Positions 1-7,089 are shown, numbered from the stretch's first letter. The stretch: DNA of 11,334 nt from an uncultured Prevotella sp. (GCA_900550035.1 URQS01000081.1:1-11334); one strand, 5' to 3'. Numbers and translations: made by a program. The notes: a model not told the origin generated them from the sequence alone.

Positions 1-54
1 ATTAGGGCTTGCTCGGGACTTCCACCCGTTAGACAATGCTCATGCCGAGCGTAC
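1..54 (-). mobile_element. 5' end of a group IIC intron (partial, runs off the window)
   Basis: Read on the minus strand from position 54 towards 1, the sequence aligns closely with the 5' end of bacterial group IIC introns such as that of Oceanobacillus iheyensis, compared from memory. It starts GTACGC and continues with a GGCATG box, GTCTA and the GGGTGGAAGTCCCGA segment of domain I. The short helices GCTC/GAGC and CGGG/CCCG are both present. The first bases are GTACG rather than the canonical GTGYG. The rest of domain I, any reverse transcriptase gene and the 3' end (domains V and VI) would lie beyond the left edge. The intron begins directly after a terminator-like hairpin and T-rich stretch, which is the known insertion preference of class C introns. 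Whether it is intact or a fragment cannot be judged here. Confidence 0.75.
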
Positions 55-101
55 AACAAAAGCCCCACCCCCAGCCTCCCCATATGGAGGTAAGGGGGGG
101 G
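55..101 (-). terminator. Terminator-like G/C hairpin serving as the intron's 5' exon
   Basis: On the minus strand an 8-C run (94-101) can pair with the G-rich stretch at 63-72. Inside this, CCTCC (86-90) pairs with GGAGG (75-79) around an ATATGG loop. CTTTTGTT follows at once and abuts the first intron base at 54. This has the form of a factor-independent terminator, but no minus-strand gene leads into it from the right, because the neighbouring gene at 208 is on the plus strand. It may therefore act mainly as a hairpin target for group IIC intron insertion, or be a dispersed C-rich intergenic repeat. Confidence 0.6.
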
Positions 102-164
102 TAATTATATAATAATCTGTAAGTTTTATCCCTAATTCTATATAAATTATTTATTGAAAATCTA

Positions 165-172
165 TATCTTTG
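165..172 (+). promoter_or_regulatory. Bacteroidetes -7 promoter box before the AraC-type gene
   Basis: TATCTTTG matches the Bacteroidetes -7 consensus TAnnTTTG and lies 36 bp before the ATG at 208. No clear TTTG occurs 19-21 bp upstream; instead the region is AT-rich, with a perfect ATAAAT/ATTTAT inverted repeat (142-154). A weak -33 element would fit a promoter that depends on an activator. It probably drives the three-gene metal module down to 3089. Confidence 0.5.
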
Positions 173-207
173 CACCGTAATAAAAAAACAGATAAATATA
201 TACGCCG

Positions 208-762
208 ATGAAGCTATTGATAAAGAATATGGTTTGTCCACGCTGTATCTCTGCTGCCAAGGACATTCTTGTGTCCGAAGGTCTGACGGTGAAATCAATA
301 AGTTTGGGCGATGCTGAGATAGAGGAAAATCTTACTGACGGGCAACGTCTTTCTCTTGCAAGGAAATTGCAAGACATAGGCTTTGAACTTCTTGACGATC
401 CACGCTCGCAGCTGGTGGAGCAGATACGCATAGCCGTACAGCAATGGGTAAGAATGAATGAGGAGCGTCCCAAGCTGTCCGATTATCTGTCGCGTCAGCT
501 CAACAAAGACTATAGCACTATGAGCAAGCTCTTCTCCGAAGTGCGAGGCATCACCATAGAGCGGTTCGCTATTCTGCACCGCATAGAATATGCCAAGGAA
601 CTTCTGTGCTACAGTCAGCTCGCCACAAGCGAGATTGCCTATAAACTCGGATACAGTTCGCCGGCACACCTCTCCTCGCAGTTCAAGCAAGTGACGGGCA
701 TGACACCAAAGGAATTTCGCTCGTTGGGCAAACACGACAGAGTGTCTTTGGATGCGTTGTAA
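208..762 (+). CDS. AraC-family regulator with N-terminal HMA-like metal-binding domain
   Basis: A 184-residue protein with two parts. Residues 1-65 resemble a heavy-metal-associated (HMA) ferredoxin-like fold, with the metal motif Met8-Val-Cys10-Pro-Arg-Cys13 near the end of the first strand. Residues 88-175 are an AraC/XylS DNA-binding domain with two helix-turn-helix units, the second around 138-165 with the family-typical ending GYSSPAHLSSQFKQVTGMTP. No cupin or other effector domain is present, so the CxxC domain is the likely sensor. I infer a cytoplasmic regulator responding to Cu(I) or a similar soft metal. The TonB receptor and an exported HMA protein follow on the same strand, which supports a metal role. 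The ATG at 208 is the first start after a -7 box. The metal and target sites are not established by the sequence. Confidence 0.8.
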   Translation: MKLLIKNMVCPRCISAAKDILVSEGLTVKSISLGDAEIEENLTDGQRLSLARKLQDIGFELLDDPRSQLVEQIRIAVQQWVRMNEERPKLSDYLSRQLNKDYSTMSKLFSEVRGITIERFAILHRIEYAKELLCYSQLATSEIAYKLGYSSPAHLSSQFKQVTGMTPKEFRSLGKHDRVSLDAL

Positions 763-793
763 AAAGTTAGAGATTGTTATAAAGGATAAGTAC

Positions 794-2794
794 ATGAAAA
801 GAATTTTGATTAGTTTATTGGGGTGTTCGTTTGTGTCGCAACAAATGTTGGCACAGACCGACAGCATAGCCAGCAGACACGAATTGAAGAATGTGACGGT
901 GAAAGCCACTAATGGCATCAAGTCGAAATACAGAGTGGATAACGCCGACATAATAGGACAAGGACAACTGATACGTGCTGCTTGCTGCAACCTTGGCGAG
1001 TCGTTTACTACAAATCCTTCGGTTGACGTAAGTTATAGCGATGCTGCTACTGGAGCTAAGCAGATAAAACTGCTTGGACTGAGTGGCACTTATGTGCAGA
1101 TGCTCACAGAGAATGTGCCTAATCTGCGTGGAGCTTCCTTGCCTTATAGCTTAGGCTATGTGCCTGGTCCTTGGATGCAGTCGATACAGGTAAGCAAGGG
1201 TGCTTCGAGCGTGAAAAACGGATATGAGAGCACTACTGGTCAGATAAATATTGAGTTTCTCAAGCCACAAGGCACAGATGGTGTGCGTGCGAATGTTTAT
1301 CAGGATAGCGAACTGAAGACGGAGGTAAATCTCGACGGAAGCATTCATCTTAACGACCGCCTTTCTACCGCAACTCTTCTTCACTTCGAGAACCGACAGA
1401 TGGATCATGATGGCAATGGCGACGGCTTTATGGATATGCCTAAGTTGCGACAATACAACTTGATGCACCGCTGGGCTTACGTGTCGCCACGATGGATTAG
1501 TCAGTTGATGTTGCGTGGCTTGCATGATGAGCGCGAAGGTGGACAGAGCCGTAAGCATGCCAACGATGCTTCGTCGACACTCCCCTACTCCACATCAGTA
1601 AAGACCAACCGCTATGAGATGCAATGGAAAAACGGTTTTACCCTTAATGCCGACCATAACACGTCAATAGCCTTGATGCTGCATGGCTCATGGCATGATG
1701 CCGACAATATGTTTGGAAAGACCCAATATGATGTCACTCAGAAGAATGGTTATGCCCAACTGATGTTTGAGACTGATATTACGGAGAAGCATAATATTAG
1801 TGTGGGAGCGTCATTCAACCACGACTACTATGACGAACGCTTCAATCCATTGGGCGCATTGCCTAAAGCAGAAAGCAAGGTGACAAAGGAGTCAACTCCT
1901 GGTCTCTACGCACAATATACATACAAGTTGGGCGACAAGTTTACTGTAATGCCAGGCGTTCGTTGGGATCATTCAAGTATTTACGGCAGTTTCCTCACTC
2001 CACGTCTGCACATCAAGTATTCTCCGTCCAAAATTGTCACGCTACGCACTTCTATAGGCAAGGGCTACCGTTCGCCACATGCCTTGGCAGAGAACGTCAC
2101 GCTGTTGGCAAGTGGCAGAGAGATTGTCATCGATCCCGACATTAAGCAGGAGGAGGCATGGAATATGGGAGCCTCTTTGGGCTTTAACATTCCTCTATTT
2201 GGCAAGAATCTTGAGCTGAATGCGGAGTATTATTACACCGACTTCAAGCATCAGATGATAATGAACTTTGATGGAGCTAAGGGCAATCATACACTCTCGT
2301 TTGAGAATCTCGACGGCAAGAGCTATAGCCATACTTTCCAAGTGGATGCAACATACTCATTGTTCAGCGGAATGTCTGCCACAGCAGCCTTCCGTCTTAA
2401 TGATGTTAAATGTACCTATGATGGCGAGTTGCGCCAGAAGCCTCTCACATCACGCTATAAAGGATTGCTCACTCTCTCGTATAAGACCCCGCTCGAACTT
2501 TGGCAATTCGACGTAACTGGTCAGCTTAATGGTGGTGGCGAGCTTTACGACCAAAGTAGCTATCCAGCCTACTTCCAATTGCAGGCGCAAGTGACACGAG
2601 AGTTCCACAACTTTAGCCTTTACTTAGGTGGCGAGAACCTTACCAACTATAAGATAGACAATCCTATTCTCCACTCCCATCATCCATGGAGTGCGGCATT
2701 TGATGCTACTCAGGTGTGGGGACCTGTCACTGGAGCAATGGCTTATGTAGGTATTAGATTTAAATTAGAGAAGTTACAATATATACATTATTAA
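794..2794 (+). CDS. TonB-dependent outer-membrane receptor, probable metal/metallophore uptake
   Basis: A 666-residue receptor. It has a signal peptide (MKRILISLLGCSFVSQQMLA, residues 1-20), a possible TonB box (KNVTVKA, 32-38) and a plug domain with the IKLLGLSGTYVQML motif (91-104), followed by a long beta-barrel with many aromatic strand ends. It lacks the N-terminal carboxypeptidase-regulatory-like domain of SusC proteins and has no SusD partner, so it is of the siderophore/metal type rather than the glycan type. The ATG at 794 is preferred because it starts a normal signal peptide 31 bp after the preceding gene; an in-frame ATG at 752 would put 14 charged residues before it and overlap that gene. 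The C-terminus extends about ten residues past the usual GxRF barrel end but still finishes in Tyr. Its neighbours, both with CxxC metal domains, point to a thiophilic metal such as copper; this is inference. Confidence 0.88.
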   Translation: MKRILISLLGCSFVSQQMLAQTDSIASRHELKNVTVKATNGIKSKYRVDNADIIGQGQLIRAACCNLGESFTTNPSVDVSYSDAATGAKQIKLLGLSGTYVQMLTENVPNLRGASLPYSLGYVPGPWMQSIQVSKGASSVKNGYESTTGQINIEFLKPQGTDGVRANVYQDSELKTEVNLDGSIHLNDRLSTATLLHFENRQMDHDGNGDGFMDMPKLRQYNLMHRWAYVSPRWISQLMLRGLHDEREGGQSRKHANDASSTLPYSTSVKTNRYEMQWKNGFTLNADHNTSIALMLHGSWHDADNMFGKTQYDVTQKNGYAQLMFETDITEKHNISVGASFNHDYYDERFNPLGALPKAESKVTKESTPGLYAQYTYKLGDKFTVMPGVRWDHSSIYGSFLTPRLHIKYSPSKIVTLRTSIGKGYRSPHALAENVTLLASGREIVIDPDIKQEEAWNMGASLGFNIPLFGKNLELNAEYYYTDFKHQMIMNFDGAKGNHTLSFENLDGKSYSHTFQVDATYSLFSGMSATAAFRLNDVKCTYDGELRQKPLTSRYKGLLTLSYKTPLELWQFDVTGQLNGGGELYDQSSYPAYFQLQAQVTREFHNFSLYLGGENLTNYKIDNPILHSHHPWSAAFDATQVWGPVTGAMAYVGIRFKLEKLQYIHY

Positions 2795-2807
2795 AAATTA
2801 GGATAAT

Positions 2808-3089
2808 ATGAAAAAGAATCTTTTAGTAGCATTTATGCTTGTAGTTGCTGGCAATACTTTTGCCAAGACAGCAGCCGACACATTGGTAGTAACAACTCAG
2901 CCGCAGATGCACTGCCAGAACTGTGAGAAGAAAATCAAGAGTAACATTCGCTTCGTAAAGGGCACAAAGAAAATAGACACCTCTGTAGAAGACCAGAAGG
3001 TTACTATAGTCTACGACTGCAAGAAAGCCAAATACGACGACTATGTCGAGGCTTTCAAGAAGATTGGGTATGAGATAAAGAAGAAGTAA
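2808..3089 (+). CDS. Exported HMA-domain metallochaperone-like protein
   Basis: A 93-residue protein with a signal peptide (residues 1-19, ending NTFA) and a complete heavy-metal-associated domain. The metal loop is Met34-His-Cys36-Gln-Asn-Cys39, followed by the helix EKKIKSNIRF and the usual beta-beta-alpha-beta pattern ending in IGYEI. A further Cys71 lies in the third-strand region. A free-standing HMA protein with a signal peptide should act in the periplasm, carrying or scavenging Cu(I) or a related ion. It starts 13 bp after the receptor gene, so the two are almost certainly co-transcribed and the protein may accept metal entering through that receptor. HMA family membership is firm; the specific metal and partner are inferred. 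Confidence 0.85.
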   Translation: MKKNLLVAFMLVVAGNTFAKTAADTLVVTTQPQMHCQNCEKKIKSNIRFVKGTKKIDTSVEDQKVTIVYDCKKAKYDDYVEAFKKIGYEIKKK

Positions 3090-3096
3090 ATTATCA

Positions 3097-3240
<144 letters not shown>

Positions 3241-3243
3241 TAA

Positions 3244-3630
3244 TCAGAGCCTCTCGCAGAACTCAATCTTCTCCTTGTTGGGTCCCTCAATTGTGAAGAA
3301 CTTTACAACATTCTCCCAGAACGGCAAACCATTAACTTGTGTGTCAAGCATTTTCAGTCCTGCACGTTGCACAACCTTAAACAGCTCGTCGATGTTCTTC
3401 ACGTCGATGGCAATATGGTCGATAGCTCCATATGCCATAGCAGCCTGACGGTTCTGATAAGTCTCTATGACGAGGTTGTGGAGCTGTAGGAAAGCCACCT
3501 CCTCCGTGCCGTTGATGGTGCGCAAGGCTGTTGTAAAGCCGAGAGTAAGATAGAAGTTGATGGTCTCCTCAATGTTGTTTGTGGGGATACCGATGTGCTG
3601 AACGCCTGTTGTGAAATCTTTGATATTCAT
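3244..3630 (-). CDS. VOC-family (glyoxalase/dioxygenase-fold) protein
   Basis: A 128-residue protein with the two beta-alpha-beta-beta-beta halves of the vicinal oxygen chelate fold. The four expected metal ligands are visible: His12 (VQHIG), Glu56 (VIETY), His72 (IDHIAIDV) and Glu123 (KIEFCE). Members act as lactoylglutathione lyases, methylmalonyl-CoA epimerases, fosfomycin-resistance enzymes or isomerases, and the sequence does not tell these apart. The ATG at 3630 is chosen because it opens directly onto the first VOC strand; the open frame continues upstream but that stretch overlaps the next gene out of frame and looks non-coding. It follows the outer-membrane protein gene by 56 bp with no promoter box or terminator between them, so it probably belongs to the same transcript and regulon. 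Confidence 0.82.
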   Translation of the reverse strand: MNIKDFTTGVQHIGIPTNNIEETINFYLTLGFTTALRTINGTEEVAFLQLHNLVIETYQNRQAAMAYGAIDHIAIDVKNIDELFKVVQRAGLKMLDTQVNGLPFWENVVKFFTIEGPNKEKIEFCERL

Positions 3631-3635
3631 AATGT

Positions 3636-3668
3636 TTATGGATTTTATGTATGTTATGGATTTTATGT
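3636..3668. repeat. Short direct repeat upstream of the VOC gene
   Basis: A 15-bp sequence, TTATGGATTTTATGT, occurs twice (3636-3650 and 3654-3668) with an 18-bp period. It fills most of the 56-bp gap between the outer-membrane protein and VOC genes. It contains no promoter box. It may be simple slippage-derived AT-rich spacer; no function can be assigned. Confidence 0.6.
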
Positions 3669-3686
3669 CGTTAATATATGTGCTCT

Positions 3687-4418
3687 TTATAAGTTGATGA
3701 TTTGTGCTCCTATCTGGAAGTAAGCCTTCTGCGACTGCGGGTTCCACAATCCCATGGCATGCACGGGCAGGGTGTAGGAGCCTATCTTCAGGTCGTGGCT
3801 CACTTTCAGTTGTGTATGCACGATGCCAGATGTGTTGCCGTAGAAGTTTTGTTTCTCGCCAGCCTTGTTCAGGGCAAAAGCTCCTCCCACTCCGGCATCC
3901 ACCTGCCAGCCCTCCTTCTTGTATATAGGATATTCGGCATAAACGAAGGTGGTGTATTTCTGCTCTTTGTTGTCGGCCGAGCGGTCGCGTCCGAACATTA
4001 TTGTCGACCAACTGAGCAGCAATGGAAACCGAGGCTGTTGGAAACGGTAATTCAGCGTGCAGTTGAGGAATCGTCCAGTCTCATGTGCCGAATAATTAAA
4101 ATACTGCCTATTGTTATACGTTGCTCCAGGCGAGAAGTTGTAAGTGTCCATAGCCGAGAACTCCAGTCCGCCCGTGCGCAGTGTGATGTAATGGTTGAAC
4201 TCCTTGTAGGAGCCTTGAGTATTTGTGCCACCCCACAGACCGAGCGTCATGTGTCCATTGGCAAACGTATAGCCAAGGTCGGTAAGTATAAGGCAACCGT
4301 CAGCCACTTCCATACCGCGCCACAGATGGTTGTTCTGCAAGTCGGCGGTAAGATGGATTTGTGCTGAAGCCGTCAGGCATATTGCCGAGGCAATGAATGA
4401 TGTGGTGATTCTTTTCAT
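3687..4418 (-). CDS. Small outer-membrane beta-barrel protein, putative porin
   Basis: A 243-residue protein with a clear signal peptide (MKRITTSFIASAICLTASA, cut before Gln). The mature part consists of short amphipathic strands with alternating aromatic residues, for example HLTADLQNNHLWRGMEV at its start and AYFQIGAQIINL at its end, as expected of a small outer-membrane barrel of about 10-12 strands. I do not recognise a named family; the opening LWRGMEV followed by LTDLGY recalls putative porins seen in several phyla. The ATG at 4418 is preferred over a TTG six bases upstream because it begins the signal peptide. Its promoter and upstream three-operator array copy those of the sugar symporter gene at 8512. 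I therefore infer that it admits the same substrate across the outer membrane. Confidence 0.75.
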   Translation of the reverse strand: MKRITTSFIASAICLTASAQIHLTADLQNNHLWRGMEVADGCLILTDLGYTFANGHMTLGLWGGTNTQGSYKEFNHYITLRTGGLEFSAMDTYNFSPGATYNNRQYFNYSAHETGRFLNCTLNYRFQQPRFPLLLSWSTIMFGRDRSADNKEQKYTTFVYAEYPIYKKEGWQVDAGVGGAFALNKAGEKQNFYGNTSGIVHTQLKVSHDLKIGSYTLPVHAMGLWNPQSQKAYFQIGAQIINL

Positions 4419-4457
4419 TTGCAAGGTTTAGGTTTTTAAATTAATATTTTACGCTTG

Positions 4458-4488
4458 CAAATTTACGTCATCCCAAACAGGTGACAAA
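4458..4488 (-). promoter_or_regulatory. Complete Bacteroidetes promoter of the outer-membrane protein gene
   Basis: On the minus strand, TTTG (plus-strand CAAA at 4485-4488), exactly 19 nt, then TAAATTTG (CAAATTTA at 4458-4465). This matches the Bacteroidetes -33/-7 pair. Transcription should start near 4450, leaving a leader of about 30 nt. Spacer length and distance to the upstream operators match the promoter at 8547-8577. Confidence 0.8.
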
Positions 4489-4510
4489 ACAAAAATAATC
4501 CTTGTTTTTT

Positions 4511-4553
4511 GGGAACGTTACCGCAATCGTTCCCAATTTGCGCAAACGTTCCC
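4511..4553 (-). promoter_or_regulatory. Array of three LacI-type operators upstream of the outer-membrane protein gene
   Basis: Written on the plus strand, three 12-bp sites with a central CG occur: GGGAACGTTACC (4511-4522), GCAATCGTTCCC (4523-4534) and, after a 7-bp spacer, GCAAACGTTCCC (4542-4553). The half-sites GCAANC and GGGAAC and the CG centre are typical of LacI-family operators. The array ends 22 bp upstream of the -33 box. The same layout recurs at 8601-8643 beside the LacI-family gene, its probable binder. This position (about -66 to -97) suggests activation or looping rather than simple promoter blocking. Confidence 0.8.
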
Positions 4554-4567
4554 AAAGATTTTTATTT

Positions 4568-4597
4568 CAATCGATATATACTATCATGTATCAATTG
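4568..4597. other. Imperfect stem-loop between the FHS permease and operator array
   Basis: An 11-bp stem with two imperfect positions (CAATCGATATA at 4568-4578 against TGTATCAATTG at 4587-4597) closes an 8-nt loop. It begins 12 bp past the stop of the permease gene, in the position of a terminator, but on that strand it lacks a T-run after the stem. It might protect the mRNA 3' end or be chance AT-rich symmetry. Confidence 0.3.
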
Positions 4598-4609
4598 GAT
4601 ACTATTTTT

Positions 4610-5812
4610 TTACTTTCTGATCTTGTGACCAGCCAGTCCATAATAGAAGATGAAAAGGAAGCAAGGCACAGCGAGCCAATAGGCATTCTGAGCACCAAAC
4701 GAATCCTTAAGTGTACCAAACAATGTCGGCACTACTGCTCCTCCGGCAATGGCCATAGTAAGCAAGGCGCTGCCCGACTTGGTAAATCTGCCAAGGTCGG
4801 CCATTGCCAACGGCCACAACGATGGCCAAAGCAACGAGCATCCGAGAGCCATAAGGAATATTGCCCATATTGATATCTGGGCTGGCAGCAGCACAATGAG
4901 TAGCGAACCTACCACGCCTAACGAAGCACAGATGCGCATAGCACCATCCTGCGACAGATACTTTGGAATAAGCACAATGCCACAGATGTATCCTACCACC
5001 ATACCTATACTTGGTATCCAGGCATAGCGGTCGGGCGAGGGCAGGCCTACAGCCGTGGCATAGTCGATGGCTGTACTGAGAGCGAGGGTCTCGACGCCAA
5101 CGTAAACAAACAAGGCTACAACACCAAGCAGCAAGTGAGGAAACTGCCATATCGATGTCTTGCCTGCCGCATAAGGACAATCGTCGGCTGAGCCTTCGTC
5201 CTCACCTGTAGCTTTCACCTCAGGCAGGGGAGCCACAAGCGAAATGATGCTCAGCAATACAAATACACCAATGATGATATAGAACGGCAAGTATAGGTCG
5301 GCTATCTGCACATTGGTACTGTCGGGCACTACGGCTGCAAAGAACAGCGGAGCTACTGGCCAAGCAAGTTTGTTGCATATACCCATCATACTGATGCGTC
5401 GTGCCGCACTGTCGATAGGACCAAGTATCGTGATGTAGGGATTTACCGATGCCTGCAGATAAGCATTGGCTGTGCCGCTTACGAACGAGGCTACCAAAAA
5501 CAGTATGAAACTCTCGTTCTTAGCCGACAACACGAACACCACGAATGCCAAGGCAAAGATAACGAACGAAACTGCCATAGTGCGCTTGTAGCCTATTGCT
5601 GCAATGGTGCGCGAGGCTGGATAGCCAAATAGAATGAACGGAATGAATGTGGCTGCCAACAGCAGGTAGGCCACTCCCGAAGACAGATTGAGCGACCCCT
5701 TCAATACGGGGATTAGGAAAGAGTTGATGCCCAATGCAAAGCCTAATGTGAAGAACATCAGACCGACAAACGCCAATGGAATGGCGAAGTTTTTGTTTGA
5801 TTCTTGTGTCAT
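4610..5812 (-). CDS. FHS-family (FucP/GluP-like) MFS sugar permease
   Basis: A 400-residue inner-membrane protein with about 12 hydrophobic segments. The family is shown by the N-terminal GFALGINSFLIPVLKG segment (24-39) and the signature YLQASVNPYITILGP (118-132), which matches the fucose/galactose/glucose:H+ symporter (FHS) group of the major facilitator superfamily. The acidic central loop (about 198-216) separates the two six-helix halves. It should import a monosaccharide with protons. The ATG at 5812 is preferred over an in-frame TTG at 5860, because the TTG lies within the -7 box at 5858-5865. It has its own promoter without the LacI-type sites found before its neighbours, and a terminator separates it from the dehydrogenase gene. 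It may therefore be regulated separately. The sugar is not identifiable; FucP-like proteins also carry glucose, galactose or fructose. Confidence 0.85.
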   Translation of the reverse strand: MTQESNKNFAIPLAFVGLMFFTLGFALGINSFLIPVLKGSLNLSSGVAYLLLAATFIPFILFGYPASRTIAAIGYKRTMAVSFVIFALAFVVFVLSAKNESFILFLVASFVSGTANAYLQASVNPYITILGPIDSAARRISMMGICNKLAWPVAPLFFAAVVPDSTNVQIADLYLPFYIIIGVFVLLSIISLVAPLPEVKATGEDEGSADDCPYAAGKTSIWQFPHLLLGVVALFVYVGVETLALSTAIDYATAVGLPSPDRYAWIPSIGMVVGYICGIVLIPKYLSQDGAMRICASLGVVGSLLIVLLPAQISIWAIFLMALGCSLLWPSLWPLAMADLGRFTKSGSALLTMAIAGGAVVPTLFGTLKDSFGAQNAYWLAVPCFLFIFYYGLAGHKIRK

Positions 5813-5857
5813 AGTTTTTTTTAATTGGTTTATAATGAATTTGTAATAATCACTCGG

Positions 5858-5891
5858 CAAAGTTACACTTTTTTCTTGTAATAGTCGTAAA
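5858..5891 (-). promoter_or_regulatory. Probable promoter of the FHS permease gene
   Basis: TAACTTTG on the minus strand (CAAAGTTA at 5858-5865) fits the -7 consensus, and TTTA (5888-5891) lies 22 bp upstream as a weak -33 match. The predicted leader is about 40 nt. Just upstream at 5896-5912 are two overlapping inverted repeats built from AGTC/GACT (AGTCATTGACT and GACTATAGTC), which may be a binding site for some other regulator. Confidence 0.5.
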
Positions 5892-5940
5892 GTTAAGTCA
5901 TTGACTATAGTCCTAAAACTTTAAAGCGTATTTTTTATGA

Positions 5941-5990
5941 CAAATAAAAAGCCCGACAGGGGTGACTCGCATGTTCACTTCCTGTCGGGC
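5941..5990 (-). terminator. Intrinsic terminator of the symporter-dehydrogenase operon
   Basis: A perfect 10-bp stem, GCCCGACAGG (5951-5960) with CCTGTCGGGC (5981-5990), has an inner GTGA/TCAC helix. On the minus strand it is followed by TTTTTATTTG. It lies 53 bp after the dehydrogenase stop codon, in the right orientation to end that transcript before the permease promoter. Confidence 0.9.
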
Positions 5991-6042
5991 AACAAACTCA
6001 AACTTAATTAACTTTTATGTATTCTATTTTATTCCTTACCCT

Positions 6043-7089
6043 TTATTTGTCCTTAGGTTTCTGCTCAAGGTCGATGATAATCTTCATTGAAGTTTCGCGA
6101 TGGGTGTCGATGAATTTGTATGCATCATCGTATTCCTCGAAGGCGAAGCGGTTGCTGACAAGAGGCTCAAGGCAGACAATGCCACGCGAAACATAGTCGA
6201 TGGCTGTCTGATAGTCCTCGTGACGATACATCATCGAGCCTATGAGTCGCAGCTCATGCTCGCCAAGATGGAACATGCTGAGTGCGGGGTCCTTTGCAAA
6301 AACAGCCACCACGACGATGTCGCTGCCCTTCTCGATAGTCTCCATAAGCGAGCGTATCGATGACTCAACGCCAGCCACCTCGAAGCCAACCTGATAGCCT
6401 TCGTCGCCGAAAAGCTCCTTGGCAGCTTCCTTCAATGGTCGCTTTGTGATGTTGAGCGTGTCGGCAATGCCACATTCGCGAGCCTTGGCAAGTCGTAAGT
6501 CGCTTACATCAGTAATAAGCACTCTCTTAGCACCACGAGCCTTGCAGAACTGAGCCACAAGATTGCCGATAGTTCCCGCTCCGCTTACCACAACGTTCTT
6601 GCCTTTTACGTCGGTGCGGTTGCTTGCATGCGCGCCTACTGCCGACGGCTCAATCATAGCGCCGTAGTCGAGACTCATGCCCTCGGGCAATTTAACCACA
6701 CGGTCGTCGTCGATAACGAAGTAGTCTTGAGCACAACCGTCGGCCTGGAAAGCCTGAACACGCAGATGCTCGCATACATTATATTGTCCACGCTTGCAAG
6801 GGTTGCACTCTCCGCAAACAAGCTGTGGGCGTGCTGTGATATTGTCGCCAGACTTGCAAACAGTCACTTTGCTGCCGCATGCAACAACCACTGCTGAATA
6901 TTCATGTCCCTGTACAACAGGATAGAATGTGGCAGGATGGAGTCCGTGGTAAGAGTGAATCTCGCTGCCGCAGATGCCAATGCGCTTGATGTTGACGAGT
7001 ATCTGGTGTTCCTTGAGGTCTTCTGCCTTGGGTGCTGCCACTTCTTTGAACTCAATGTGCTTAGGGGCTACTAATATTGCTTGTCTCAT
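6043..7089 (-). CDS. Zinc-dependent medium-chain polyol/sorbitol-type dehydrogenase
   Basis: A 348-residue MDR-family enzyme of normal length. Catalytic zinc ligands are visible as Cys40 (GICGSE) with His62-Glu63 (GHE) and Glu147 (IEPSAVG). The structural zinc lobe has all four cysteines, Cys92, Cys95, Cys98 and Cys106. The Rossmann motif is GAGTIG (170-175), and Asp194 at the end of the second strand predicts NAD rather than NADP. This pattern fits sorbitol/L-iditol 2-dehydrogenase, galactitol-phosphate, L-idonate or threonine dehydrogenases; a polyol-ketose interconversion is most likely given the two sugar transporters nearby. It lies 55 bp after the GPH symporter gene with no promoter box between, so it is the second gene of that operon and shares its LacI-type operator control. 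The substrate is not determined. Confidence 0.87.
   Translation of the reverse strand: MRQAILVAPKHIEFKEVAAPKAEDLKEHQILVNIKRIGICGSEIHSYHGLHPATFYPVVQGHEYSAVVVACGSKVTVCKSGDNITARPQLVCGECNPCKRGQYNVCEHLRVQAFQADGCAQDYFVIDDDRVVKLPEGMSLDYGAMIEPSAVGAHASNRTDVKGKNVVVSGAGTIGNLVAQFCKARGAKRVLITDVSDLRLAKARECGIADTLNITKRPLKEAAKELFGDEGYQVGFEVAGVESSIRSLMETIEKGSDIVVVAVFAKDPALSMFHLGEHELRLIGSMMYRHEDYQTAIDYVSRGIVCLEPLVSNRFAFEEYDDAYKFIDTHRETSMKIIIDLEQKPKDK

Noticed and set aside
752..793. Earlier ATG start at 752 for the TonB-dependent receptor
   Set aside because: It would place 14 mostly charged residues before the signal peptide and overlap the preceding gene. The ATG at 794 starts a normal signal peptide.
801..826. 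Lipoprotein signal (LLGC) in the TonB-dependent receptor
   Set aside because: The Cys is only residue 11, leaving too short a hydrophobic stretch. Cleavage after the later Leu-Ala fits an ordinary signal peptide.
295..990. Minus-strand open frame of 231 codons opposite the AraC-type gene
   Set aside because: It is antisense to two convincing genes and has low-complexity composition with no domain; it appears to be a shadow frame.
3631..4011. Upstream extension of the VOC reading frame to give a 255-residue minus-strand protein
   Set aside because: The added part has no VOC similarity, crosses the AT-rich direct repeat and overlaps the outer-membrane protein gene in another frame. The ATG at 3630 begins exactly at the VOC fold.
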